64,000 bases of DNA, taken from Ecdyonurus torrentis (lineage: Eukaryota > Arthropoda > Insecta > Ephemeroptera > Heptageniidae). The notes under the pieces were generated by a model. That model ran no database searches, had not been told where the DNA came from, and saw nothing but the letters and a program-made list of their open reading frames with translations. Each line of letters starts with the position of its first letter. Position 1 is the stretch's first letter. Location of the stretch: contig OX439133.1 of NCBI GenBank assembly GCA_949318235.1, positions 24,992,197 to 25,056,196 of the forward strand, written 5' to 3'. The translations under genes were made by a program, and so were the position numbers. Shown piece after piece: positions 48,445 to 62,649 of the stretch.

Positions 48445-48777
48445 TGTTAGCGATATTTATGGCCAGCCTGTCTATCAAGTAGTTATTTGAATGGGTTAGC
48501 GCCAAGGCAAGTGCCGAGGCGTGAGCGCCGGAGTTGGTCGAGTGCGCTTGACGCACGAGACGGTCCGATGCGAGAGAGTCGATCGGAGACAGCGAACGAA
48601 GAAACATCATAATGTAGCCTACGGGTATTGAATTGTATTATTAGTGTGTAATTAGTGTGTAAGTCCAATACATATCTTAAACCTAGATCATCGAGTCTTA
48701 TCTTATTTATACTTAACCACAACCACCTATTTATATCTCACATATCAGAAGTAACCACCATATTTTATTTGTTAACA
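48445..48777 (+). repeat. 3' LTR (333 bp)
   Basis: Same length as the 5' LTR; the only difference I see is T to A at about 48478. Followed by CATA. No clear polypurine tract precedes it; instead TCAGGATGGTCGAC lies there, resembling a tRNA-Leu 5' end. Confidence 0.88.
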
Positions 48778-48894
48778 CATATAACTTATTTAATTATATT
48801 ATGTCAATTATTAAAGAAAAAGACCAGTGAAAAACATAATGGGATTTACATAAATAACATTATTTTGTCTCAAAACCCAACAGTAGCCCCGTAG

Positions 48895-49126
48895 CAGTGA
48901 TCAGAAAATTCAATTTATGCAACCCGCATAACATTTTCATTCTAATTTTTGCATGTTTCTGACGTCAGAAACATGAAATTTCATCCAAATTTCATACTTT
49001 ACAGTTTTTTCACGCTCTCTCATGGGACTACATTAACATTCTGGTAAAAATTGTTATAAGTTTTGAAGATCCCCTTTCGTGTTTATTCATTAAAAAGCAC
49101 TTGTTTTATGTGATCTTTGGCTTTAA
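48895..49126 (-). mobile_element. Family G copy 4 (partial)
   Basis: Inverted; centre TTTCTGACGTCAGAAAC, end GATCTTTGGCTTTAA. Confidence 0.55.
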
Positions 49127-49525
49127 ATATAAATTCAAAAATTCTTATTCATTATACACTATTCATTTCTTCCATCCTATATCAAGCATAATACATATAT
49201 ACCATAGTAAAAAGACAACTGTTTTTACTATGTACATACAAAATGTATCCGTCATGCAAGGTTATTGTTATTGCTTTACAGCAAAAACCATTAGAAACGA
49301 GATAATCAACATATGGAAACAAGACATAATTTAAAATAGCAATTATTTTTACATTATTTATTTTAAAAGACTTGACTTTTCTGTGTTGTTCAAAAGCTTT
49401 TCAACTGAATATTCTAGTTTCTTAATTAACATTTTACATTTCGATTTTTTAAAAAGTAAATTCATCTATGGTTTATATTTATTTACTTGATGGTTAATTA
49501 TAAATATTCTTATTGTTAATTTCTT

Positions 49526-49779
49526 AACATTATGATGCCATTTGATAATAGTAGCAACTACCAATAATTAATTTGATAGAACCCGTCAGGTCACCATCAG
49601 ATAAGAGAATTAAAAAAAAAAATCAATCATTGTGATCCCCCCATTTTTTTATAATTATAATTATTTACATTTTTGAAGATACCTAATGTATCCTAATGTA
49701 TCGTTTTGCATATATTTCAAGATTTTTCTTTTTTACAAAACTTTATTCAAATCCCACAGTAGCTGATTTCCCGCCTCAA
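49526..49779 (-). mobile_element. Family F copy 4 (partial)
   Basis: Inverted; ends AGTAGCTGATTTCCCGCCTC. The other terminus is lost. Confidence 0.65.
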
Positions 49780-49873
49780 ATGTATTATCTTCAAATGCAT
49801 AAAAGCTTTTTGGAGTATTATATGGAAAATAATTGATAAATGTATGAGCTTACCAACATTAAAACCTTACACA

Positions 49874-49987
<114 letters not shown>

Positions 49988-50221
49988 CAGTCCCAGATAT
50001 TTTTAAAAAAATTACTTCACTCTCGTGAATTTTAACCTCATTTTTGTGCGGCTCTCAGAAGACCAGAAATATTTTGTCAAAAAGGTTTTCTTACTGTCAC
50101 GGATCCCCTACCCACTCTAGAATACTCAAAATAGCTCTAAAAAAAATAAAAAAAAAAAAAAAAAAAAAAAAAAAACGCGTGAATTTAAGGGTGATTTTTG
50201 AAAAAAAAAAAAAAAAGCATA

Positions 50222-50365
50222 TTTTTATCTCAATGGACCACGTGCAATATATATATATTTTTTTAAATTTTGCAATGTGTAAGTAAAAACGATTTTTCCA
50301 TAAGAAATGCATTCAGAACATTTCACAATTATTTTAAAAAGTTCGCTCATTGCAAAACGATTCTT
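50222..50365. mobile_element. Fragment related to the small element nested in the palindrome
   Basis: TGGACCACGTGCAAT at one end and a shared 25-bp stretch (ATTTTAAAAAGTTCGCTCAT and on) at the other match 11366-11500, with a (TA)n and diverged DNA between. Confidence 0.4.
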
Positions 50366-50648
50366 TAGTATTTTTATTTTTCTTAACTTTTTTTCTTATT
50401 ATTTTTTCAATGAACTATATAATATTTTTATTGTATTGTATACTAGGGACTGAAGAGGCTATCTCGCTCCTCGTGAATAATAAACGTACGTAATAATGAT
50501 GTTCTCGGTGATTTAACACGGAGATCAATTGAGGTTCAATGCTATATAACATAACTAAGTGGTACTTAATTTAAACCTTATTGTGTCTAGACGTCATATC
50601 CACCATGTGTTTTATAAATAAAAAAATACACACATATAAAAAAAAAAT

Positions 50649-50951
50649 AGGGTGTATGCAGATGACGTTATATTTAATACGCTTGGATGCCATACTGGAG
50701 TATTAAATAACATTGCTCAGCATATAGGACAAATTTTGTTTTAGGTAATTTTCTTTGTGAAATCTCTTAACTTTTGTTATTGTTATTTTTCTCACATACT
50801 TGAGATACTAATTCAACATATTTATAGCATCAAATGTTCTCAAAATTATTGAATATTGTTTTTAAACTGGCAAAATGATTTATTTTCTTATGCTGCCTAT
50901 GTTATTGAGTGATCCAACATGCTGTCGATTTTAACATGAATGAATAGACCC
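50649..50951 (-). mobile_element. Family D copy 9
   Basis: Inverted copy starting GGGTGTATGCAGATGACGTT. It joins copy 10 head to head at about 50951. Confidence 0.8.
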
Positions 50952-51241
50952 TTTGCATTCATGTTAAAGTCAACGCCATGGTGGATCACTCAATAACATA
51001 GGTAGCATAGGAAAATAACTCATTTTATCTATTATATGCAATATTTTTAGATTGATGCTGCATGTTAATAGGTTGAATTAGTATCTTAAGTATGTGAGAA
51101 AAATAGTAATAACCAAATAAATGACTGATTTTGCAATGAAAATAGTCAAAAACGAAGTTTGTTCAATGCTGAGCAATGTTATTCATTGCTCTAGTATGAC
51201 GTTCAAGCACATTAAATATGACGTCATGTGCATACATCCTT
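50952..51241 (+). mobile_element. Family D copy 10
   Basis: TTTGCATTCATGTTAAAGTC to ATGACGTCATGTGCATACATC. Mirror arrangement with copy 9. Confidence 0.8.
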
Positions 51242-51632
51242 AAACTTTATTTTGCCATCAATATATTTATGAATTTGAATTGGATTTTAAATTAAAAATT
51301 TGAAAATTTATTGCTTTTAAAAAAATTAGGATTTTATGTAATAGTTTTAAACAGACTGACAGCAATATAATTATGAACAGAATTTTATCGTAAAAATATT
51401 TGATTAATGATTATTATTTATTATAAACCTTTGTTGTGTTGGAAAACCCTTAATCAGTAAATAAGTACGCTCTTTATCGATAATACTGATCTGATAAAGA
51501 GATAATTTACTGTTAACATTATTTATTATATAAACAATAGAAGTAATTAGTACATGGCTATCAATATTCTGTCAACTTGTTAAGTGATTATATCAGTGGA
51601 AAAGAAATTTTAAAAATGAGTCTTGTAGTCAG

Positions 51633-51664
<32 letters not shown>

Positions 51665-51714
51665 AACGACAGTTTTTTTTTAATAAAGGAGGTACTGGTT
51701 TTCTCCTCAAATTC

Positions 51715-51890
51715 AATCTAAGCTCAATATGTGAACACAGCATAATATATAGCTCATTTTGCCAGTTTAAAAATACTAAGCAATATTTTTGAGAGCATTG
51801 ATGATCTTTTTAACAAGTTGAATTTGTACTCAAAGTATTTGAAAAAAAAAAAAAAAATTAACGAAAATAGCCAAAAACGAGGTCTGTGTC
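51715..51890 (+). mobile_element. Family D copy 11 (fragment)
   Basis: Retains CATTTTGCCAGTTTAAAAAT, TTTTTGAGAGCATTGATG and AAAATAGCCAAAAACGA. Both termini missing. Confidence 0.6.
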
Positions 51891-54308
51891 TACCTCTCTC
51901 CACCCTCAGTTAAAAAAAATGTAAAATTGAATTATTATTTAGTAATTCACAAAAATACATTACATTTTTTTTTTTTTTTTAAAGAATATAAACATCGAAA
52001 CAGTTGTTTATTGAAAATGCATAAAGAATAAAATATTCTTAATTTATTATTTTATTTTTCTGTTAGTTTATATTATTATGATTTTCGTTTCGCATTCTTG
52101 AAATAGCCAAGTTCCTAAATTTTACTCAAATTGGTGTAATTAAGAATATTATCTTTGATATCACAGTGATTTACAAGTAATATAATAAATATACCGATAC
52201 AACTAATAATTACAATTTTTTTTAAAATATTAAATTAAAATAAATATTATTTTTATTATATATTATATATTTGTGCTAATTAAAAAAAAGTACTTTTGTT
52301 TGTAAATAATAATCTTTTTTTAATAACTTTTTTTATATATATCTCCATTTCATACAAATCCGAAACGATTATTAAGATCCATCAATATCTCTGTCTTTAC
52401 TGCTCGTATAGACAGTGCACATGGTGAAAATGTGAATGTAGTGTAAACTAAAATCAGTAAAGTGATCTAAACTTTTGACTGGCAACGTAAAGATACATAG
52501 TATTAAATTATTATATAAAATCATGGACTGGACTTTTCAAACTTTCGTGACGTATTTCTAATGATCTAATAACCAAATTATCTGATTTAAAAATAAAGTT
52601 AAAAAAAGAAAATAAACCACTCAGATTTGCTTAAAGAAACAATTTGGATGCAAAATATTTTTTAAATAATTTCAGCCGTAAAAAAAAAAAAAAAAAAAAA
52701 AGACTGAATTAAAATTATCAAAAAATACGTTCTTATGAATTTAATTTTGTTTTAAATTAAAATCCACAAAATATAATAAAATCTTATAAATTTGATCAGA
52801 TTCTTTCTAAAAACTGTAATACTTGAAGAAGTCTAGACAAACTAGTGCAAAAATATTTGTACTATATATAGAAGAGTAACCTTGCAAAAAAAAAAAGTAA
52901 ATTACCTACCTGTATAAAGAAATATTTATTAGACAGACCCCCTCAGGTATGTAGTAGTTGTCTCTTGGAGATATGAACACTAAATGTGAAGGACTAGCAA
53001 GTTGTGGCGCCTCAAATATTGCTCCTTCACAAACCTCCCCCCACCACTACCGACTTCTTAATTGTACTTCATCGCGACTTTTTGATATATTATGTTATTT
53101 GCACTTGACTTTATCCTGTATACTTGTAAACACAGCTATCTTGTTGTGTGTCAATATTATGTTCTATACTATGTATCGTACTAAATTATTCATATATTTA
53201 TTTTAATAATTCGAATTTAAAAAAAAAAAAAGAAAAAAAAAAGCTTTTATTTGAAGTTTTAAATTCTAATTATTATGGTTTGATTAGATGTAAATTTTGG
53301 TGTTATTTGATTTTTTTTTTTTTTTTGTAATTGTTTTTGTTAAAAAAATTGAAAATGTTTTCTCATTTTTCCTTCCAAATTTTCATATCTATGAAAATAT
53401 ATATATTTGCTAATAATAAAACACAAAAATACTTATGGTGTATATATATGCATATATTATATAAGTTTTAAAAATATAATAATATTTTATTAAATATATA
53501 TTTTTAAAATTTAATATAATTAAATATTTAATTTTTTTATAATAATTAAATAAAATTAAAATTTACTAATATAATTACTTATTAATGTTGTAAGTATTTA
53601 TCATTGCAAAATGTTTTCTCTATTATTACATTAGCTTTTGTATCTTGGAGTCTTGATTACATTTTAATTATTTATTTACGATTTAAAATTAGGATTATCC
53701 ATTCTATTATAAAATGCTAATTTAATCAATGAACGCTTCTTTACACAAACAATCTTAAACAAAGTGTCATTATCATACGTATTATTTCCAACTGAAAAAT
53801 GATGTTTCAATAAAGCAGCTATCAACTTGTTATAATTGATTTAGGATCACGCAATACAAATCTTATTGTACTATATATCAATATTTGATTATAACAAATA
53901 AAAATTACATGAAACATGTCTAGCTTTCAATCTGGTATTTTTCCACTATTTTTGTTTATGTAAAGTAAATAATGTGTTATCGTTCCCCTAATTAATGTAT
54001 ATTAGTATAGAATTGACAGTATTTTTTATTAAACTCATCATGTTAAACTCTAAGCTCTTCAAAAAACTTAAGTTTTACATCTAAAAACATTTATTATTTT
54101 TACTTATTTTATAAATTTGTGCCATTATCGTTACATTTTCAAACTGCAATTTTTACTGCCCAATTTTTATTATTATTATTGCTCTAGCCTCTCTGCTCTC
54201 TCTCTCTCTTTTTGGTATTTATACTCACAAGTGCAAAAATACAAAAAAAAAAAAAAAAAAAACTTGAAAAAACAAAACAAAAAAAGTCAGTGGTGGTTTT
54301 ACTTTTAT
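51891..54308. other. AT-rich region, no gene recognised
   Basis: Several A/T runs. A less AT-rich island at 52930-53130 is the only notable part; it is discussed under rejected items. Confidence 0.5.
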
Positions 54309-54712
54309 TTAAGGGTTGTATTAAGATGTCTTGTACGTATCTCAAAATGTAGAAAGAAAACTTTTAAACTTAATGCATGTCAATTGAAAGTTCATAGTAA
54401 CAGCTACCTGTGATAAAATTTCCAGTATCTATGATCATTATGTAAGAAGGAAAATAATTTTGGAAAATACACGACTAACACTTAAAAAAAAAAAAATTAA
54501 AAAAAAAAAAAAAATTAAAAATCATAATTTAAAATTTAGGATGGTGACCCTTCTTCTTCTTCTTCTTTTTTTTTTTTTTTTTTTTTTTTTTTTCTTTTTT
54601 TTTTCTTTTTTTATAATATATTATATCGCTGTGTAAATTTTCAGATTTAATTTTCGTTACAATTTTTAGTCAAATTCCACAGTACCTAATTTCCAGCCTT
54701 GATTTAATTGCT
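54309..54712 (-). mobile_element. Family F copy 5
   Basis: TTAAGGGTTGTATTAAGATG to CACAGTACCTAATTTCCAGC, with a long T-rich tract inside. Confidence 0.72.
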
Positions 54713-54804
54713 GCCTTCATTGTTTTTATTTTTTTTTTTTTTATATGCATGTAGTAACATACATTTAAATGTATTTTAACTCTCTTTCTTCCAAAGCATA
54801 TTAT

Positions 54805-55073
54805 TTAAAGCAGAAAATCCGCTACTGTAGGTAGGATTTGACTATAAAAAATGTAATTGTGCAAGATTTTTATTGACAATTTTTTAAAGTTTTAGTTCAT
54901 AAGATCCCATGTTAATTTCCATAATTAATTACTCTTTTATCTGATGGTCACATATTCTGAAATTTTTATCATAATAAGTATAGCTGCTACTATTAACTTT
55001 TAAATGACATCATAATGTTTCAAAGTTTTCTGTATAGATTTTGCAATACAAACCATCTAAATAAGTCCCTTAA
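54805..55073 (+). mobile_element. Family F copy 6
   Basis: TTAAAGCAGAAAATCCGCTA to CATCTAAATAAGTCCCTTAA. Forms a tail-linked inverted pair with copy 5, 92 bp apart. Confidence 0.72.
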
Positions 55074-55346
55074 AAAAGTATTTATAAGAGTAGAAATAAT
55101 CTACATAGTATGATGCTTAAGTGATATACAGTATGCTAATGTAATATAAAACAAGTTTGGAGAAGAGAAGAGCGATCGACCTTGGAATGTGAGCTGCATA
55201 ACAACAAACATAAATTAAACTTACTTACTTGTTAATAATATTACATACAGATACAGTACTGTACTTGAAAGTATTTTAGTATGTCACTCCTCATTTTATC
55301 AAATATTTAATAGAATATAGTATATAAAAATATCCCCAGCAAAAAC

Positions 55347-55737
55347 TTAAAGCCCTTGTCAACTTACTTTTTTTATCATTTAAAATACTAGATTTATACC
55401 TTATTATCCATGAATTAGACACCACAACGTTGATTTTGTATTTATTTTCATTTTGACGGTTATTTCACGCATCTGACGTCAAAATGTACTGTACCAATGG
55501 GGCCGTGATAGAAGGTAAAGAACTTGAGGGAAGGGCTTAAATTTATCATGTGACCAGAGCGGTGACTGTGATTGGCGGATGAGATTGTGACGTCAGATGC
55601 GTGATATAACATTCAAAATAAAAATAAATAAAAAATCAACGTGGTGGTGTATATAATTCATGGATAATAATAATAAGGTATGGTAATTATCAATCTATTA
55701 TACTAAATGATAAAAAAGTAAGTTGACAAGGGCTTAA
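55347..55737. mobile_element. Family B copy 3
   Basis: Intact TTAA ends. Interior like copy 1 (GGGGCCGTGATAG). The left CRE has one change next to the octamer. Confidence 0.85.
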
Positions 55738-56092
55738 AGATTATTTTATGTTAGTACTATTACTAATAATATGTAAATGTAAAATATGAAGATTAATATA
55801 TAATTATATTTTAAATATATATTTTTATTTTATGCATTTATTTAAAAGTTTAGTAAAAATATATATTTTTTTAAAAACAATTTTATTTAATGTACTGATA
55901 ATTCACTATAAATATGAAATGATAATAGCAAATCAATTCCATTGTAATTCTCTTGCAGTATTTCATGCATTACCAAAGTAGCATATATAATTAAGACTAA
56001 GAAAGAAAAGAAATAAGGAAATTTCAAAGATCATAAAGAAAACGATATCGATTTTATTTTATTTTTTTAAATGATATCCGTACATTATACTG

Positions 56093-56330
56093 TACAGTTT
56101 CGATCAAATGAATAGTTACCATTTAAACTCGATGTTTTTTACCGCGTTAAATTTTGTTCAATTTTGCAACCTTGTTTATGATTATTCATTGAACTCTATA
56201 TTCTCAATCACATCTATATTCAAATTCATTGAGTCTATATATTGTAATAGTTGACAAATACACCACAAAGAAGTCACCTGTGATGCACTCAGGTAGACAA
56301 TCCGGCGGGTAAATATTTTGCTTGCTTGCT

Positions 56331-56399
<69 letters not shown>

Positions 56400-56590
56400 A
56401 AGAAATGCATTTAATGTTTTTTATGTTTCAAAATAACTGCTGACTTACCGATTTGCCCGATTATTAAGAGATTAAAATTAAGATTTTTTTTTTTTATCAT
56501 TTATATCAATATGATTTGTAATGACAGCAATTTGGTAAGAAAATAGTTCGAAACTTGTTATCAAACAAATACTTGAAAGCATTTCTCACA

Positions 56591-56622
<32 letters not shown>

Positions 56623-56860
56623 AGCAAGCAAGCAAAATATTTACCCGCCACATTGTCTACCTGAGTGCATCACAGGTGACTTCTTGTGGTGTCTTTGTCA
56701 ACTATTACAATATATAGACTCAATGAATTTGAATATAGATGTGATTGAGAATATAGAGTTCAATGAATAATCATAAACAAGGTTGCAAAATTGAACGAAA
56801 TTTAACGCGGTAAAAAACATCGAGTTTAAATGGTAACTATTCATTTGATCGAAACTGGTA
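56093..56860. mobile_element. TIR element V (about 770 bp, arms about 300 bp)
   Basis: Arms 56093-56400 and about 56590-56860 mirror each other (CAGTTTCGATCAAATGAATA ... GAGTGCATCACAGGTGA) with TA at the ends. Each arm includes GCTTGCTTGCTTGC next to (TC)n or (GA)n of different length. No transposase. Confidence 0.8.
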
Positions 56861-57171
56861 CAATGTAACATATTTAATATAAGTATACTGTGTATTGATA
56901 TAGAATATTATTATTTAAGCAAAGATAGAATGAACGCATTAGCCGTTATTTTGATAATTAAAAATAGCCAGGTTGTTGTGAATGAAAAATAGCCAAGTCT
57001 TTGCAAATCAAACTTCAAATTGACGTCATATGGCATACATTACATAAGCCATAAATACGAAAACTAAAGAAATAGCCGGGATTGTGTTAATTTAATTTAA
57101 TAATCAGGATTTAGCCACGGTTATGTTAATTAATTTTAGCCAGTTTATTGTAAAAATTGAAGATGGGTTAA

Positions 57172-57317
<146 letters not shown>

Positions 57318-57597
57318 GAACATAAGCACACACACGCTGCAAAATTATTTAAAGTTTCTTTTTTATTTTAAATACTTAAAATATTATGTGTTATAGAAAC
57401 ACATCATAAAACAGTGCAGGTAAAATTGAACTTTTGTTATAAATATATTAACATAATTAACTATTTACTTAAAATAACAAGAAATTAACACACAGACACT
57501 GTATGTTATTAATGTAAATAATATTTACGATTAATTCGACCACTATCATACCTCAAATAACATAATATTATTATACTGTAATACCTCAAATATGCTG

Positions 57598-57702
57598 TAC
57601 ATTCCCCCAAGATAAATCTGACCGGTCTCGTTAAAGTCTCCTCATGTATTTAACATTTGGAGACATGAACGCTGCGGTCAGATTTATCTGGGGGGAGTGT
57701 AC
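57598..57702. mobile_element. Short TIR element U
   Basis: Ends TACATTCCCCCAAGATAAAT... and ...ATTTATCTGGGGGGAGTGTA form inverted repeats of about 25 bp with TA at the borders. 105 bp. Confidence 0.65.
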
Positions 57703-57836
57703 ATCAAAATTACTTTTTTTTTTTAAAAACTAACTTTTTACCTGATTTAATATCCCACTTCATTTACAACAACAACGTCATCACAACGTCATCAAGGTCA
57801 CTTCTTTGTAATGAAGAAGGTTCTTTATAAATAATA

Positions 57837-58173
57837 TTAAGGGGGTAGGAGACCGACGGCGGCCATAAGACTGAAACTTTTCCCGTCAAAAAAATCTAAA
57901 ATTTTGCACAATGATACTTCAGCTTGAGACAATTTCAAATTTATAAAAATTTTGGGGCGTTACCGTGCATATGAATTTTATATGATTTTTTGAAATTTTA
58001 AGCCCATAAGGCCCAATATTAATTTCAATATATTTTTTCTTTTTTCGGGACGGTCAAAATTTTTGAAATTTTTATCACGGCTAGGTGTGACCCTTAGCTA
58101 CACAATGACAACAGATTTAGACCCAAAACACTTCTAGTTTTTAAGATATAAGGTCAGTACCCCACTCCCTTAA
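57837..58173. mobile_element. Element L: TTAA MITE distantly like family F
   Basis: TTAAGGGGGTAGGAGACCG to GTCAGTACCCCACTCCCTTAA. The order of internal words (AAATTTTGCACAATGATAC, CCCATAAGGCCCA, TTTTTATCACGGCTAGGTG) parallels family F. Confidence 0.65.
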
Positions 58174-58473
58174 AGCAACAAATATAATATAGAAACAACA
58201 AAGTATTATATTATGATGTTTGAAAGCATACAATAATTATTTTAAATTTTAATATAATTGTTATTGGGTTATGATATGAATAATAGAAAGCTCTAAAATA
58301 ATCACAAATTCATACATGAGTAGATCTGTATAATCAATCCTTGATTTTGACATCCTTCCATGCATTGAAAGACTATTTTTATTTTGCTATATAATTACGT
58401 ATTATATTACTGCATTGAAACCGAAAATTTTCTCATGCGGATTATTGAAACCGCTGAAACAATGACTAATAAA

Positions 58474-58617
58474 AGGAACAACTGTTTTGAGGCCGACTAT
58501 AAGCGATTTCGGTCACATCCGCTTCCGTTTCTATTTACTACTCATGTGCAGAACGTCAAAACGGAAGCGGATGTCAGCAAAATTGCTTATAGTCGGCCTC
58601 AAAACAGTTGTTCCTTT
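58474..58617. mobile_element. Family C copy 8 (best preserved)
   Basis: AGGAACAACTGTTTTGAGGC and its exact inverse. CCGCTTCCGTTT arms flank the core CTCATGTGCAGAACG. Confidence 0.85.
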
Positions 58618-60173
<1,556 letters not shown>

Positions 60174-60476
60174 GGTGTTTGCATTCATGTTAAAGTCGAC
60201 GCAATGTTGGAGCACTCAATAACATGAGCTGCTTAGGAAAATCACTAATTTTGCCAGTTTATAGCAATATTTAAGAGAGCATTCATGCTGTTAATAGGTT
60301 GAATTAGTATCTTAAGTATGTGAGAAAAATAATAATAAAAAAAGTTAACACATTTCCCAAAGAAAATAGCCAAAAACAAAGTTTAATCTATGCTGACCAA
60401 TTTTATTCATTGATACAGAATACAGCTAGTGCTCGTTGAAAAGCATTCAGATCTATAACTTCATGTGGATATAGTA
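60174..60476 (+). mobile_element. Family D copy 12
   Basis: GGTGTTTGCATTCATGTTAA to a degraded end (ATAACTTCATGTGGATA); the CRE is lost. Confidence 0.7.
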
Positions 60477-60513
60477 TACTTTTCTACTAAAACACAAATG
60501 GCATAATAAAGAT

Positions 60514-61022
<509 letters not shown>

Positions 61023-61329
61023 GAATTAATTATTATACATTGAATCATTATACAATAAATCAATATTTTAGTTATTTTTTCGTTCCTATTACAGTTTTAA
61101 ATCCTACCAACGAACTAAAAAAAATTTAATTTTTCAAATATGAATAATTCTCTTCGCCTTTCATAAATATGACTATAACATTAATATATTTTTTATTCAT
61201 ATTATAATTATTATTATAACTGTATTCGGAAATGACTAGAGTAAATAGAAAAATTATGAAGTTCAATAAATTTATGTTTTGCTTATGTAATTTCAAATAA
61301 AACTAATACAAAAAAAATCAATTTTTATT

Positions 61330-61553
61330 GTGGAGATTATCAGTTTAAATAACTTATTAAAATTTTTCTATGGCTTAAAACACGTAAAAGTATGTCTAGT
61401 ATTTCTCTTTTAAATTTCTCAAAAGTCGGTGGAGTAATTTTCTCAAAAATCGCAAAAAAACAAAAACAAAAACGTGTTTTTCCCCATACACGTAATGCTA
61501 AATTAGGGGACCCTTATAGCTTTCCCCGCGCGCTAAATCGATAAGTCCCATTG
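61330..61553 (+). mobile_element. Family E copy 5
   Basis: GTGGAGATTATCAGTTT to AAATCGATAAGTCCCATT. Full-length. Confidence 0.78.
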
Positions 61554-61715
61554 AAAAGCATGGCCAGAGCATGGCTAAAAAAATGTAATCAATTTAATTT
61601 TCATTATCTAAAAAGAACAAAAATAATTTTTTCAAGATGCTGGTAATTTTACGCGATTTAATTTATATCGAAAATATAAACCGAAAGCGGAGTATGCTTT
61701 ATTCTATAATTAATG

Positions 61716-61754
<39 letters not shown>

Positions 61755-61900
61755 CGTTAAAAATTAATAAATAAAATATTATTAAATTAAAAGGTCATGT
61801 AATTAAATTTGTATCCACTTTTTATTTAAATACATTATTGTAGATAAAACCAATAGCGCAAAATTGACAAGCAAAATATAATTATGTAAAATTAACTTAC

Positions 61901-61996
61901 CTACTAAAATTAAAATCTAAACGAAGGACACGATCTATGTTAAACCGCACACTAAACAAGTGACACCCAAACACACAAAAAGACTCAACCAAAACT
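61901..61996 (-). other. Candidate distal 5' non-coding exon (possibly OAT)
   Basis: On the - strand an ATG-free stretch of about 96 nt ends in a strong donor TAG|GTAAGT, preceded by an initiator-like GCACAGTT near 61996. OAT coding exon 1 carries an acceptor just upstream of its ATG and therefore needs such a leader. The distance (about 22 kb) is long but compatible with the repeat-swollen introns here. Confidence 0.33.
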
Positions 61997-62074
61997 GTGC
62001 ACAAATATGATTAGTATAAAAAAATGTGTTATCAGTGGGAAGGTCAAGAAAGGTTATTTGACCCTATGACGTCA
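61997..62074 (-). promoter_or_regulatory. Candidate promoter: CRE, paired AGGTCA-like half sites, TATA-like tract
   Basis: Upstream of the candidate start at 61996 are a TATA-like tract (TATAAAA on the + strand, 62015-62023), an inverted pair of nuclear-receptor-like half sites (AAGGTCA at 62040-62046, TGACCCT at 62059-62065) and a CRE octamer TGACGTCA at 62067-62074. Unlike the other CREs in the window, this one is not inside a repeat family I recognise. Confidence 0.3.
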
Positions 62075-62649
62075 TCATCATTGAAATGTTTTGATATAAA
62101 TTTAGTGTGGTCCGATTGCATGATGTCGAAATTTATAATATACTATATTATGAGGCTTACTACGTATATATGAATCAAACCAGAAAATATTAACAAATAG
62201 GGTGATCCGTCTGGAAGCGTAAATAGCCAAAAGAGCATCTTTATAATTACAATAATTCTTTCTACGTTAAGTACAGGGTACAGGTAAATATAATACATAC
62301 TAATATTTTCAAATAACATTGAATGAATCAAAATAAATAAAATTAAAATAAATAGTGTTCTGAAAGAAGTTTAAAAAATAAAATTTAAATTTAAAAAATG
62401 TTTCTAATTTGATATCAAAGTTGACGTTAAATTGTGAATTTTAAAAATTTATAAAATCTTTAAAGTGCGGAATAACTTAATTTACACGTGTTTGACACAA
62501 TGCAACGTTTAAGTAACATTTCATGATTATATACTTTATGTTTATTTTTATATTTTGCTACTCTTCAGTTTGTGAGATATCAGCTGGTCACGTATACTAG
62601 CTTTTTTGTTAGAAATTATTATTATTAATTTTATTTTGTAGTTGTATTG
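62075..62649. other. AT-rich region upstream of the candidate distal promoter
   Basis: No coding frame. One short minus-strand open frame (62143-62331) is hydrophobic and not recognised. Confidence 0.5.

Larger units (their letters stand above)
41688..48777 (+). mobile_element. Non-autonomous LTR retrotransposon (LARD-like), complete, young
   Basis: Two direct 333-bp LTRs (41688-42020, 48445-48777) differ by one base as read by eye. They start TG, end CA and are flanked by the 4-bp duplication CATA. A tRNA-Leu-like primer site follows the 5' LTR. The 6.4 kb interior has no long reading frame and no gag, protease, reverse transcriptase or integrase motif, so mobilisation must depend on a partner element. 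Strand was set from the primer site. Confidence 0.88.

Noticed and set aside
41726..48722. Identical 79-residue minus-strand frames at 41726 and 48483
   Set aside because: They lie within the two LTRs; not a gene family.
52910..53100. Another possible minus-strand 5' exon (donor CAG|GTAGGT at 52909) in a less AT-rich island
   Set aside because: Contains upstream ATGs and no convincing start signal; weaker than 61901-61996.
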